A stretch of DNA of 64,000 nucleotides from positions 31,588 to 95,587 of the forward strand of contig CAIWFH010000067.1 of NCBI GenBank assembly GCA_903911925.1, in the 5' to 3' direction. A program made the position numbers and the translations under genes. The notes beneath the pieces are model-generated. The model made no database searches. It was given only the letters and a program-made list of their open reading frames with translations, and was not told where the DNA came from. This document shows positions 43,371 to 52,971 of the stretch, piece by piece; the stretch's first letter is position 1; the number at the start of each line of letters is the position of its first letter. This DNA is from an uncultured Acidobacteriaceae bacterium. Lineage in GTDB: Bacteria > Acidobacteriota > Terriglobia > Terriglobales > Acidobacteriaceae.

Positions 43371-43426
43371 GGGCACGACTTCAGTCGTGCCCATAGCAGC
43401 CCGAGAAGCAAGGGGGTTTTAAACCC
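43371..43426 (+). repeat. Two-hairpin TTCA-loop element, copy B
   Basis: GGGCACGAC-TTCA-GTCGTGCCC is a 9-bp stem with loop TTCA (43371-43392). After 21 bases GGGTTTTAAACCC (43414-43426) forms the second palindrome. It occupies the convergent gap between the amidohydrolase and GGDEF-EAL genes. Confidence 0.65.
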
Positions 43427-43472
43427 TGAGGGATCAAAACTCGGATGCGGCTGCCACTTTTCGAAAAAAGCT

Positions 43473-46400
43473 CTAGTTTGAACCCGGGTCGCCCGCACCC
43501 TTGAACCCCGGTAGAAACTGTTCGAATTTGTCCACTGGCACCGGCGGGCTGAAGAGGAACCCCTGGTACGAATGGCAGCCAAGTTTCGCCAGCAGATCCA
43601 ACTGCTCCTTTGTTTCCACTCCCTCGGCAATCACCGACAACCCCATGATTTGTCCGAGCGAGATGATGGTCTGCGCGATGGCCGCGCTGCTCAGGTCCAC
43701 CAGCAAGTCGCGCACAAATGACCGGTCGATTTTCAATTGGTCAAGAGGCAACCGTTTGAGATAAGTCAGCGAAGAGTAGCCGGTTCCAAAGTCGTCTACC
43801 GAGAACCTCAAACCGTGCCCCCGCAGCACTGTCATCTTCGCGATCACGTCTTCAACATTGTCCACCAGCATTGACTCGGTAAGCTCCAGCTTCAGGTTCC
43901 GCGCATTCGCGCCGGTGCGTTCAAGCGCCCCCAGAACCTCATCCACAAAGTCTCGCTGGCGCAATTGAAGCGCGCTGATGTTGACCGCCAGCACCACGCC
44001 CGCTGTCCGGCTGTCGACTGCCCATGTGGCAATTTGCCGGCATGCGGCCTCAAGAACCCAATTGCCCAGCGGCAGAATCAGCCGCGACTGTTCGGCCAAT
44101 TGAATGAATTCTCCCGGCAGAAGGACTCCCAGCCGCGGATGCTGCCATCGCAGTAGCGCTTCGGCGCCAATCAGGCGGCCGTCTTCAACCTGCGGTTGGT
44201 AATAGAGCATGAACTGGTTGCCCTTGATTCCCTGCCGCATGTCTTCTTCCATCGAAGCGCGGGTATTTACGGCGGCCTGCAGTTCCGGGGCAAAAAAGCG
44301 CAGCGTATTGCGCCCCGCCGCTTTTGCCTGGTACATGGCAATGTCTGCCTGCTGCATTACCTCATTTATCTTTTCCTGGCTGTCGCCGAACACCGTGATG
44401 CCAATGCTGCAAGTGCTCCGGCACTCGTGGCCGTCAAGCAGATAAGGCCTGTCTATCTGGGCCAGAACCTTCTCGGCGATTACCTTGGCGCGGGCGGCGG
44501 CCTCCTCAAGCGTGTCGCCCAGGTCTTCAAGCAAAAGGACGAATTCATCCCCGCCCAGCCGCCCCAAAGTGTCAACCTCGCGAACGCAGGATGATACTCG
44601 ATGGCCGACTTCCCTCAACAGCAGATCGCCCGTCTCGTGGCCGAGGGTGTCATTGAGATTCTTGAAGTCGTCAAGATCCACAATCAGCAGCGCCCGTTTG
44701 CGATGCGTCCGCGAACTGAACGCAATGCTCTTGCGAAGCTGCTCCATCAGCATGCGCCGGTTGGCCAGCCCCGTCAGCGGATCGAAGAATGCCAGGGTCC
44801 TGATCTCTTCTTCGGCATGCTTGGCCCCGGAGATGTCTTGAATCACCGATAGAGCGCAGGTCTCGCCCTCAAGCTCCATGGGAGACGCCGAGATGACGCC
44901 CCAGAAGACTTCCCCGTTCTTCCTGAGGAACTGGGCCTGCAAATCCCTGTAGCTTGAGCCGCGGCGCAGCAGGTCTATTACATCGTCGCGCTCGCCCTCC
45001 TGCTTCCAAAATCCAAGTTCCGCCGAAGTCAATCCCAAAACCTCAACGCGGTCATATCCGGTGATTTCGAGGAATTTCTGATTGACGTCCAAGATTCTGG
45101 CGTCCTTGAGCCGGATGATTGTGATTGCGTCCAGGCTGGTCTGGAAAGCAGTGCGGTAGCGCGCCTCGCTGGCCTTGAGGGCCTCCTGTGTGCTCCTCAG
45201 GTTGGTCACGTCGCGGAAGACAGCGAGAATGCACGCAGTCCCGTCCAACTCAATGGCGGAGGCGGAGACAATGCCCCAGAACGCCTCACCGGACTTTCTG
45301 CGGAATCGCGCCTGCATTTCGCGGCAGACTCCGCCTTCGCTCACCGCGGAAATGAGCCTGTCGCGGTCTTTCAAGTCGGCCCAGATTCCCAGTTCGCTGG
45401 GAGCGTGGCCTATCAACTCGTCGCGTTCGTATCCCAGGACTTCGGAAAGAGCCGAATTCACCTCGAGATAGGTTCCCTCCTTGAGTCTGGTGATGGAGAT
45501 GGCGTCGAGACTGGTTTGGAATGCGGTGCGGTAGCGTACCTCTGAGGAGCGGAGAGAGTCCTGGGCCTGTTTGAGGGCGGTGACATTGCGCATGAACGAG
45601 AGCGCGCAGGGCTCTCCGTCGATCTCTACCCGCGATGCCGAGAGAACGCCCCACAGGTGCCGGCCGTCCTTTGTCAGCAGCTCAACCTCGATATCGCGGA
45701 ACGTCGGCTGGCGATCCAGAAGCTCGACAAAGCGCCTCAGGTCCTGTGGCTGGGCAAAAAGGTTAAGTTCCGCCGATGTGCGGCCGATGATCTCGTCACG
45801 CCGGTAGCCGCTCATCTCGACGAATGTCTGGTTGACGTCGATGTTTACGGCGTCCCTCATCCGGGTCAGCGTGATCGCATCTCCGCTCAGCTCAAACGCG
45901 GTCCGGTAGCGAATCTCCGAGGCGCGCAGGGCTTCTTCGTCGCGCACCGATTTTGAAATATCTCTGAGCACCGAATGAAAACACGGGACACCGCCTATCT
46001 CAACCGGAGACCCTGAAATAACTCCCCAATATATGCTTCCATCTTTGCGGCGGAACCGCGCCTTGAAGTCTCGAAGGAGGCCGTCCCGCATACCCGCCGC
46101 CACCGCCTCGCCGTGCGCCTCTGGATCAACCCAGACGTTCAGCTCTGCCGATGTGCGGCCAATCGCCTCCTCAAGCGCCCACCCTGACATCTTTACGTAG
46201 GCCTGGTTGGCGTCGATCAACTGGTCATTGTCCAGGCGGGAGAGAATGATGGCGTCCAGGCTCGTTTCAAAAGCGGCGCGGTAGCGCGCTTCAGATCCGC
46301 GCAGGGCCTCCTCGACGCGCATGGTGTCGGTGATGTCGCGGACTACGGCGAGGACGCAGCGCTCGCCATCGATCTCCGTTATCGACGCAGTTAGCACCCC

Positions 46401-47564
46401 CCATATGAACTCGCCATTTTTCTTTTGGAATTGCGCGGTGAACTCCTGCACACTGTTCACGCGTTTCAGACGATCCAACTCGGCATTGCGAAGGACCGGA
46501 TCGGCCCAAAGGTGCAATTCATCCGCTTTTCTGCCGATGACTTCCGATCGCTCGTAGCCGGTGAGAGTCAGGAAGGCCTGGTTTACATCGATATAGGTGT
46601 TGTCGCTGGCGCGCATGATGCCAACCGCATTGGCGCCGCCGTGGAAGATGGTGCGATAGCGCTCTTCGTTGGCCCGCAGCGCCTTCTCCGCCTCTTTTTG
46701 CGCGGAAATTTCCCGGGCCGTCACTACTGCACCGACAATGGCTCCATCGGCGTCAAGGACGGGGCTGAAGCTGTAGCTGCCAATCCATGTCTCGCCGGTG
46801 TCTGTGCGCCGCAGCGTGTACTCTACGTTGGCCGCAGACTCGCCCCGCAAAGCCCTCGTCACCGCCCACATTTCCAGCGGCGCCGGCTCTCCATTGGGCA
46901 GCAGCAGTTCCAGAAATGCCTGGTATTCGGCCACGGTTCTGGCGCACTCGGTTTTGTCTTTGAACCTGTGGAATGTGGCAAAGGCATCGTTGAAGTCGAC
47001 AAACCTGCCCTCGGCGTCTGAGATGAACACCGCGTCCGTCATGCTGGCCATTGCGGCTTCAAGCTTGCCGCGGGTCTGCTGGAGAGCGCTCTCGCTCTCT
47101 CGCGCGGCAACCTTCCGCTGGTATCGCCGGTATCGGTCGCATATGACGCAGATGAAAACGCAAATGAACGTGAAGATGCCCAATGCGAAAGCATCGGAGG
47201 CATTGTTGATTTCGAGGCGCCCGGCAGGTTTGAAGATCCAAAGGCCGGCGAGGAAAGCCGACAGCGCCGTCGACAGCAAACCCGGCCAGAGTCCCCAAAC
47301 GACAGCGATGATCATGATGGCCGGGTAAAACGTCAGGAAGGGAGGCAGGGTAATGTGGAATCGCAGTTCCAGCCCCAGCCTGAGCAGGAAGGCCGCCGCA
47401 ATCGACAAGATCGGAAGGACGACGCTCAGGAGATACTGACCGGTCCCGCGTTTTCTGGTCCGTGACAATGACAGACCCTCCGAGCATGCTGCCTTCGGCG
47501 TTGAATAACCAGCGATCAAGCACAGTGCCGCTATGGTCTTCAACAGAGGACTACATGGTGCCAT
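43473..47564 (-). CDS. Membrane c-di-GMP protein with six PAS, GGDEF and EAL domains
   Basis: 1363 residues. A DUF4118-like membrane part (~43-140, four helices) precedes a PAS domain (~165-285). Five further PAS modules of ~125 residues follow (~296-915), so alike that motifs such as YRTAFQTSLDAI recur. The cyclase domain keeps an intact RLGGDEF with an RxxD product-inhibition site (REVD) five residues before it. The phosphodiesterase domain keeps AEALLRW, ELTES, DDFGTGYSS, KIDRSF and EGVET. Both activities are therefore plausible. The protein would link signals at the membrane to c-di-GMP and so to motility, adhesion or polysaccharide. The start codon is uncertain. Confidence 0.85.
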   Translation of the reverse strand: MAPCSPLLKTIAALCLIAGYSTPKAACSEGLSLSRTRKRGTGQYLLSVVLPILSIAAAFLLRLGLELRFHITLPPFLTFYPAIMIIAVVWGLWPGLLSTALSAFLAGLWIFKPAGRLEINNASDAFALGIFTFICVFICVICDRYRRYQRKVAARESESALQQTRGKLEAAMASMTDAVFISDAEGRFVDFNDAFATFHRFKDKTECARTVAEYQAFLELLLPNGEPAPLEMWAVTRALRGESAANVEYTLRRTDTGETWIGSYSFSPVLDADGAIVGAVVTAREISAQKEAEKALRANEERYRTIFHGGANAVGIMRASDNTYIDVNQAFLTLTGYERSEVIGRKADELHLWADPVLRNAELDRLKRVNSVQEFTAQFQKKNGEFIWGVLTASITEIDGERCVLAVVRDITDTMRVEEALRGSEARYRAAFETSLDAIILSRLDNDQLIDANQAYVKMSGWALEEAIGRTSAELNVWVDPEAHGEAVAAGMRDGLLRDFKARFRRKDGSIYWGVISGSPVEIGGVPCFHSVLRDISKSVRDEEALRASEIRYRTAFELSGDAITLTRMRDAVNIDVNQTFVEMSGYRRDEIIGRTSAELNLFAQPQDLRRFVELLDRQPTFRDIEVELLTKDGRHLWGVLSASRVEIDGEPCALSFMRNVTALKQAQDSLRSSEVRYRTAFQTSLDAISITRLKEGTYLEVNSALSEVLGYERDELIGHAPSELGIWADLKDRDRLISAVSEGGVCREMQARFRRKSGEAFWGIVSASAIELDGTACILAVFRDVTNLRSTQEALKASEARYRTAFQTSLDAITIIRLKDARILDVNQKFLEITGYDRVEVLGLTSAELGFWKQEGERDDVIDLLRRGSSYRDLQAQFLRKNGEVFWGVISASPMELEGETCALSVIQDISGAKHAEEEIRTLAFFDPLTGLANRRMLMEQLRKSIAFSSRTHRKRALLIVDLDDFKNLNDTLGHETGDLLLREVGHRVSSCVREVDTLGRLGGDEFVLLLEDLGDTLEEAAARAKVIAEKVLAQIDRPYLLDGHECRSTCSIGITVFGDSQEKINEVMQQADIAMYQAKAAGRNTLRFFAPELQAAVNTRASMEEDMRQGIKGNQFMLYYQPQVEDGRLIGAEALLRWQHPRLGVLLPGEFIQLAEQSRLILPLGNWVLEAACRQIATWAVDSRTAGVVLAVNISALQLRQRDFVDEVLGALERTGANARNLKLELTESMLVDNVEDVIAKMTVLRGHGLRFSVDDFGTGYSSLTYLKRLPLDQLKIDRSFVRDLLVDLSSAAIAQTIISLGQIMGLSVIAEGVETKEQLDLLAKLGCHSYQGFLFSPPVPVDKFEQFLPGFKGAGDPGSN

Positions 47565-47701
47565 GGTATCGCAATGAGACGGTAAGGCCCTTCTTCTTTA
47601 ACTTCTGGTCAATACTGAACACTTTTGTTTTCTTTCGAATCGGCGGCAGAGATAGAAAACTCGTTCTTTACATCTCGCCCGTCTCCCTGACAAACTAGTA
47701 C

Positions 47702-49252
47702 GTGGCCACCCAGACAATTGTTATTCTCGACTTCGGTTCGCAATACACCCAGCTCATCGCCCGGCGTATTCGCGAACAAAACGTCTTTTCCGTCGTGCTG
47801 CCCTGCACGGTTCCCCTTGCCGAGATCAAGGCCCTCAATCCGCTGGGACTCATCCTCTCGGGCGGTCCGTCGTCGGTTTACGACGCCGACGCCCCGGCTG
47901 CAGATCCTGGAATCCTCGCGCTCGGCGTGCCGGTCCTGGGCATCTGCTACGGGCTCCACTTCATCGTCCATCACATGGGCGGCAAAGTGCTCTCCGCGCC
48001 CAAGCGCGAGTATGGCCATGCCGAGGTGCAGATTGAAGACAGCACAGCCAAGCTGTTTGCCGGACTGCCTGAAGTTCTCCAGGTCTGGATGTCTCACGGT
48101 GACGAGGCCGGCCAGTTGCCCGCTGGCTTCCGCCGCATTGCCGTTTCAGCCAACGCCCTGGCCGCGATTGAAAACGTCGAGCGCCGCATCTGGGCCGTCC
48201 AGTTCCACCCCGAGGTGCACCACACGCCGCTGGGCTCCAAGCTCATCAAGAACTTCATCTTCAATATCTGCGGCGCGGCCGGCGACTGGACCCCGGCCCA
48301 CTTCATCGAGTCCACCGTCAACGCCATTCGCGATCGGGTCGGCAAAGGCCACGTCATTTGTGGCCTTTCAGGCGGCGTAGACTCCTCGGTTGCCGCCGTG
48401 CTGGTTCACAAGGCCATCGGCAGCCAGTTGACATGCATCTTCGTCAACAACGGCGTCCTGCGCAAAAACGAGTTCGCCAGCGTGCAAAAGAACCTGCGCG
48501 AAAAACTCGGACTCAACATTGTCGCCGTCGATGCCAGCGAACGTTTTCTGGCTCAACTTGCCGGAGTCACCGACCCTGAGACCAAGCGCAAACGCATCGG
48601 CGCCGAGTTCATCGCTGTATTCGACGACGAGGCAACGCGCATCGCCGAACAAACGGGCGGCGTGGACTGGTTGGTTCAGGGAACGCTATATCCCGACGTT
48701 ATTGAGTCCAGTAGCGTTAAAGGCCCCAGCCAGACCATCAAGAGCCACCACAACGTGGGCGGCCTCCCGCTGGAGATGAGGCTCAAACTCATCGAGCCGC
48801 TGCGCGATCTGTTTAAGGATGAAGTTCGCCGCATCGGCCGCGACCTCGGCATGCCTGAAGACATCCTGGGCCGCCAGCCGTTCCCCGGTCCCGGCCTGGC
48901 CGTGCGCATCCTCGGCGAAGTGACTCCGGAGCGGGTTGCCTTGCTGCAGGAAGCCGACGAGATCGTCGTCGCCGAAATCAAGTCTGCCGGGCTCTACAAC
49001 AGCATCTGGCAAAGCTTCGCCGTGCTGCTGCCCGTGATGAGCGTGGGCGTCATGGGCGACCAGCGCACCTATGCCTACACCGCCGCCGTGCGCGCCGTGC
49101 ACTCTGAAGATGGCATGACCGCCGATTGGACTCCGCTGCCTTACGAAGTCCTCAAGCGCATCAGCAGTCGCATCGTCAACGAGGTGCGCGGCATCAACCG
49201 CGTAGTCTACGACATCACCTCAAAGCCCCCCGGCACCATCGAGTGGGAGTGA
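47702..49252 (+). CDS. guaA: GMP synthase (glutamine-hydrolysing)
   Basis: 516 residues from a GTG. The glutaminase half has [18 protein letters not shown], catalytic Cys in GICYGLHFI, and QFHPEVHHT with the His/Glu pair. The ATP-pyrophosphatase half has SGGVDSS and [10 protein letters not shown]. The dimerisation domain ends KPPGTIEWE. It converts XMP to GMP. It is divergent from the GGDEF-EAL gene across a 137-base region; GTP supply and c-di-GMP are metabolically linked, but that linkage is inference. No clear promoter could be picked in the shared gap. Confidence 0.96.
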   Translation: MATQTIVILDFGSQYTQLIARRIREQNVFSVVLPCTVPLAEIKALNPLGLILSGGPSSVYDADAPAADPGILALGVPVLGICYGLHFIVHHMGGKVLSAPKREYGHAEVQIEDSTAKLFAGLPEVLQVWMSHGDEAGQLPAGFRRIAVSANALAAIENVERRIWAVQFHPEVHHTPLGSKLIKNFIFNICGAAGDWTPAHFIESTVNAIRDRVGKGHVICGLSGGVDSSVAAVLVHKAIGSQLTCIFVNNGVLRKNEFASVQKNLREKLGLNIVAVDASERFLAQLAGVTDPETKRKRIGAEFIAVFDDEATRIAEQTGGVDWLVQGTLYPDVIESSSVKGPSQTIKSHHNVGGLPLEMRLKLIEPLRDLFKDEVRRIGRDLGMPEDILGRQPFPGPGLAVRILGEVTPERVALLQEADEIVVAEIKSAGLYNSIWQSFAVLLPVMSVGVMGDQRTYAYTAAVRAVHSEDGMTADWTPLPYEVLKRISSRIVNEVRGINRVVYDITSKPPGTIEWE

Positions 49253-49454
49253 GCGTCGGCCGCAAACAGGCCTCCGGCCCGGGCGCGCTCAAACATGATC
49301 CATGAATTGCGTGGCTTGGACCCAGCCGCTCTTTTCCGTTGGCGTTTCGCGCCCAATCGTCTACGATTGCTCTCACCAGGCGAGCAGGCTCAGCCCGGAA
49401 TTCCGAAAGTCGAGTTCTGATCCGGGCGGCCAATGCCGGTGAGGAGCGATGCCC

Positions 49455-49862
49455 ATGGATCTGAACAACATGATGGGAAAGGTCCGCGACTTTTCAGGTA
49501 CCGCAAGCGAGGGAATCGGCAAGATGCTTGACGAGTTCAACGCCGCGCTGCCCACCATGCGCGCTTTGGGCTTCACGGTCGAGGACATCCATGTGGGCAT
49601 GGGCCTCCTCCCCGAGGTCAAGGCGAAACTTATGGCTTCGGCCGATCAAGTGGATGTGAAAGCACTGGACGAAATCATAAAAAAGAAGAGCGAGCAGAAG
49701 ACGCTGGTCACGGTGTTGAAGGCTTTGCAGGCTGCCTACAACGTCAGAGACCAACTCGGCGACCTGGGCCTGAAGATCGTTGAGATCGATGCCACGCTCG
49801 GCATTCCGCCCAAAATCAGCATCGGCTTTATCAAGAACGCAGTTGTTCCGGCGCAGGCGTAA
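49455..49862 (+). CDS. Small hypothetical protein
   Basis: 135 residues. GAGGAG lies 8 bases before the ATG at 49455, a better fit than the ATG at 49449. The sequence is soluble and mostly helical in appearance (LDEIIKKKSEQKTLVTVLKALQAA), with two DLG/GLK turns and a hydrophobic amphipathic end. I recognise no family. It lies between guaA and the DUF421 gene, convergent with the latter. The good ribosome site, codon composition like its neighbours and clean ends support a real gene. Confidence 0.6.
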   Translation: MDLNNMMGKVRDFSGTASEGIGKMLDEFNAALPTMRALGFTVEDIHVGMGLLPEVKAKLMASADQVDVKALDEIIKKKSEQKTLVTVLKALQAAYNVRDQLGDLGLKIVEIDATLGIPPKISIGFIKNAVVPAQA

Positions 49863-49922
49863 GCAGGTTCCCGGGCAGCAAGACGTTGAAGCCAGGTTGA
49901 TGCGCCACTGAGAAATGGCAGT

Positions 49923-50522
49923 CTACGACGACGCTCCGCGAGCGGCCGACAGAGACTTCAGGACAGTGATTTCGCCTTGCAGCGCATCCAGCCGCGTCAG
50001 TAGTTCATCGTGCCGCTTATCTGAAACCGACGGATCGAAAGCTTCAACATAGAAAGTGCCATTCGGCTCCAACTCGCACAGGTGCACCTGGTGGAAGCCT
50101 TGAAAGCCCTGGCGGTGAATCACGTCGAGCAATTCTTCGCGGGTCAAGGTCTCACGCTCCATGGCGCGCTTGTCCAGTTGGCCGTCGCGAATCAGAACAG
50201 TTGCCCGGCCTTCGAAGACGCCTGTCAGCTTCTTTGAGCGGAACAGCACCCGCACCACCAGCCAGTTGATTCCCAGCAGGCCGAAGGCGCCGATGATGCC
50301 CCCGGTCACCGAGTTATCCTCGCCGATGATGGCGTTTTGAACGGTGTTCGACAGCGACAACAGCACTACCAGGTCAAAAGGATTCAACTGCGCCAATTCC
50401 CGCTTGCCAAACAGGCGCAGCAAAACTACGAGAACCAGGTACACGATCACCGGGCGCAGCAGCTTCTCAAGAATCGGAAGCGGCAACTGAAACATGTGGT
50501 CTAGAACGAGTGAATGCGGCAT
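49923..50522 (-). CDS. DUF421 (YetF/YcaP-like) membrane protein
   Basis: 199 residues. Three N-terminal membrane helices (LRPVIVYLVLVVLLRLFGKR, NPFDLVVLLSLSNTVQNAII, GGIIGAFGLLGINWLVVRVL) precede a soluble domain with GRATVLIRDGQLDKRAME and LTREELLDVIHRQG. This layout is typical of the YetF/DUF421 family, uncharacterised inner-membrane proteins linked to spore or envelope functions in some bacteria. Nearly all of the last 25 residues look helical. It is preceded by the POTRA gene, whose stop is 18 bases from this start, so they may share a transcript. Confidence 0.8.
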   Translation of the reverse strand: MPHSLVLDHMFQLPLPILEKLLRPVIVYLVLVVLLRLFGKRELAQLNPFDLVVLLSLSNTVQNAIIGEDNSVTGGIIGAFGLLGINWLVVRVLFRSKKLTGVFEGRATVLIRDGQLDKRAMERETLTREELLDVIHRQGFQGFHQVHLCELEPNGTFYVEAFDPSVSDKRHDELLTRLDALQGEITVLKSLSAARGASS

Positions 50523-50540
50523 GCATCGAGAATAGCTAAA

Positions 50541-51830
50541 CTACGGCTTCCGTTCCAGCCGCAGCGTAACATCCACCGTGCGGGTGTCAACGTGAGCCGT
50601 CAGTTTCCATCGGCAGGTGGCCGTGGCAAACGTGCGTCCCAAAGGCGTATTTCCCTGCCTGTAGAAGTAGGCTGAAATCGCGTTGCCATCGAACACCGCG
50701 CCTTCGGGCAGCTTCCACGCCGCAAGCATCGCGGCGCGCAGGTCGTCCGCGCCATTCTCAATGGTCAGCTTGCCCATGGTGTACACCGGGCCCGGTTCCA
50801 CATCAAGCCGGTAGTTCGCAACGCCGGCGGTATCATCCAGTTCCACGTGCGGCGTCACAATGCAATCCATGTGCCCCGTCGACTTGTACTGCCCTGCAAC
50901 ATAGAGCAACGCCGTTCGAAGAGTCACCCCGCCCTTGATCGCCAGCTTCTCCGCTGCATTAGAACTCGCGCCCGCGGCCTTGTTGATCTCATCGAGGTTC
51001 AGCAAATCGCCCGACGGCATGCGAATCGAGCCCAATTTATAGCGCCGCCCCTCCTCGACGGTTACCGAGAAGGGAACGTCAATTGCCTCGCCGCCGGCAA
51101 CAATACTCTGTTGCCCGGCGTGCACCTTGGCCAGCGCGTACCCCTCGTCCGCATAGAGCAAGCCGAACGCGCGCTCCACGTTCTCCGCCGCGTGCTCCGT
51201 GTCGTACGAGGTCTTGGTCACGCTGTCTGCAACATGCCTTGCCTTGGCCTGCATCTCTGCCGAAACGCCTCTGACCTGAATCTCGCCCACTCGCACCGGC
51301 GGCGCCGTGACAGTGAAGCTGACAGCCGTTACATCATGCACTTTCTCGTCCACGAACGGCGCCGACTGAACTGTGGCCTGCATGCCTCTGGACTTCAAAA
51401 TCTCTTCCAGTGCCCGGCCTACCGCTTGCGTGAGCGCGCCATCCTGCGGCACCTTGCCGTGATAGAGCGGAACCCGCTCGCGCAGCGCGGAGTCCAACTC
51501 TTTGCCTTCGGTGAGCGGCAGGTTTTCCAGCCGCACCGGCAGCAGCGAGGTAGAAAGAACCAGCGCATACGTCAGCGTGTCCCCATTGAATCCGAATGTG
51601 AGGTTGTCGAACAGGCCCGTATCCATCAGCTTCTGCCCGTGCTCCTGCATCCCGCTCTGGGTCAGCGCCGCCCCCGGCTCAAGCTCCGCCACGCGCAGCA
51701 ACTCCTGCTCTGTGTACTCCGCCGCACCTTTGAATTGGATCGTCTTGGCAAGATACGATTGTGCCGCGCCGGGCAAGCATGCGCACAGCAAAGCGCCGGC
51801 CGCAAGCACAAGAAGCAGTTTGCTTTTCAT
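50541..51830 (-). CDS. Exported POTRA-repeat protein without a visible barrel
   Basis: 429 residues; the ATG at 51830 gives a signal peptide (KLLLVLAAGALLCACLPGAAQS). Several POTRA-like modules occur: IQFKGAAEYTEQELLRVAEL, VRVGEIQVRGVSAEMQAKA, YKLGSIRMPSGDLLNLDEI and YTMGKLTIENGADDLRAAM. POTRA domains belong to BamA/TamA/FhaC proteins that insert outer-membrane proteins. Here no C-terminal beta-barrel follows, so it may be a periplasmic adapter. The ribosome site is weak. The uxs gene ends 106 bases upstream on the same strand. Confidence 0.65.
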   Translation of the reverse strand: MKSKLLLVLAAGALLCACLPGAAQSYLAKTIQFKGAAEYTEQELLRVAELEPGAALTQSGMQEHGQKLMDTGLFDNLTFGFNGDTLTYALVLSTSLLPVRLENLPLTEGKELDSALRERVPLYHGKVPQDGALTQAVGRALEEILKSRGMQATVQSAPFVDEKVHDVTAVSFTVTAPPVRVGEIQVRGVSAEMQAKARHVADSVTKTSYDTEHAAENVERAFGLLYADEGYALAKVHAGQQSIVAGGEAIDVPFSVTVEEGRRYKLGSIRMPSGDLLNLDEINKAAGASSNAAEKLAIKGGVTLRTALLYVAGQYKSTGHMDCIVTPHVELDDTAGVANYRLDVEPGPVYTMGKLTIENGADDLRAAMLAAWKLPEGAVFDGNAISAYFYRQGNTPLGRTFATATCRWKLTAHVDTRTVDVTLRLERKP

Positions 51831-51935
51831 GGTACGGAAAGGATAGCAAACCCCGCGCAACCGGCGTTTGCAGGCTGCTTGCTTGTTATTGAAATGAATC
51901 AACGGGGGCAGCAACCGCGCCAAATGCTTACATTC

Positions 51936-52892
51936 CTATGCGATCAACCCCTCAGCGTCCCCCGCCTTCGACTTGAAGAATTCCAGCGACTTCCGCAGGC
52001 CTTCTTTCAACTGAACCTGCGGTTCCCAGCCAAGCAGCGTGCGCGCCTTTGTAATGTCGGGGCAGCGGCGCGTCGGGTCGTCTTCGGGCAGGTCCTCAAA
52101 CCGCAGTTCGCTCTTTGAACCTGTGACTTCAAGAATCGCCTGCGCGCATTCAAGAATGGTGAACTCATTCGGGTTGCCCAGGTTCACCGGCAGGTGCTCG
52201 CTTGAGCGCGAGAGCCGAAGAATGCCCTCGATCAAATCATCCACGTAACAGAAACTCCGCGTCTGGTTGCCGTCCCCATATACAGTCAGCGGTTCATTCC
52301 GCAGCGCCTGCATCATGAAGTTCGAAATCACGCGGCCGTCGCTGGCGTGCAACCGCGGTCCGTATGTGTTGAAGATGCGGACCAGGTGCGTGTTGACCCC
52401 GCGGGAACGGTGATACGCCATCACCAGTGCTTCGGCGTAGCGTTTGGCCTCGTCGTATACCGACCGCGGCCCCACCGGATTCACATGGCCCCAGTAGGTC
52501 TCTTTCTGCGGATGCTGCAGCGGATCTCCGTAGCATTCTGAAGTGGAGGCATGCAGGTGGCCCGCCCCATATTTAGCCGCAATCTCCAGCGTGTTTTCAG
52601 TTCCCGCTGAGCCCACCCGTAAAGTCTCGATTCCCAAACGGAGATACCCCGGCGGGCTGGCCGGCGAAGCCATGTTGAAGACATAATCCACCGGCCCAAA
52701 ATCGAACGGCTTGCAGATGTCCCAGTTTTCAAAGCTGAAGCGCGCCTCTGTGGCAAGGTGAGCCAGGTTCTCCGCGTCGCCGGTCGCAAGATTGTCCACG
52801 CCGACAACTGTGTGTCCTTCGCCCAGCAGGCGATCTGTCAAGTTGGACCCGAGAAATCCGGCGGCGCCGGTTACCAGAACGCGCATCGTCAC
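51936..52892 (-). CDS. uxs: UDP-glucuronate decarboxylase (UDP-xylose synthase)
   Basis: 318 residues. The start chosen is the GTG at 52892 with AGGAG nine bases upstream; an ATG two codons later is possible. Rossmann motif GAAGFLGSN, cofactor region GVDNLATG, active-site SDR pattern with [10 protein letters not shown] (Tyr-x3-Lys), and UXS-specific blocks [28 protein letters not shown] and [10 protein letters not shown]. It would convert UDP-glucuronate to UDP-xylose, a precursor for envelope polysaccharide. It sits 79 bases downstream of ugd, which makes its substrate, so the pair forms a two-step pathway in one transcript. Confidence 0.85.
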   Translation of the reverse strand: MTMRVLVTGAAGFLGSNLTDRLLGEGHTVVGVDNLATGDAENLAHLATEARFSFENWDICKPFDFGPVDYVFNMASPASPPGYLRLGIETLRVGSAGTENTLEIAAKYGAGHLHASTSECYGDPLQHPQKETYWGHVNPVGPRSVYDEAKRYAEALVMAYHRSRGVNTHLVRIFNTYGPRLHASDGRVISNFMMQALRNEPLTVYGDGNQTRSFCYVDDLIEGILRLSRSSEHLPVNLGNPNEFTILECAQAILEVTGSKSELRFEDLPEDDPTRRCPDITKARTLLGWEPQVQLKEGLRKSLEFFKSKAGDAEGLIA

Positions 52893-52971
52893 GAACAGTT
52901 ACTCCTGGCCCCGGGGGCTGCCCAGGCATCTTCAAACTTTGGCGATTCGAGAGTTTCCATTGAATGAATTG

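Noticed and set aside
50847..52118. 423-codon plus-strand frame across the POTRA and uxs genes
   Set aside because: It spans two convincing minus-strand genes and their gap, and its composition (Arg, His, Gln) is typical of antisense translation.
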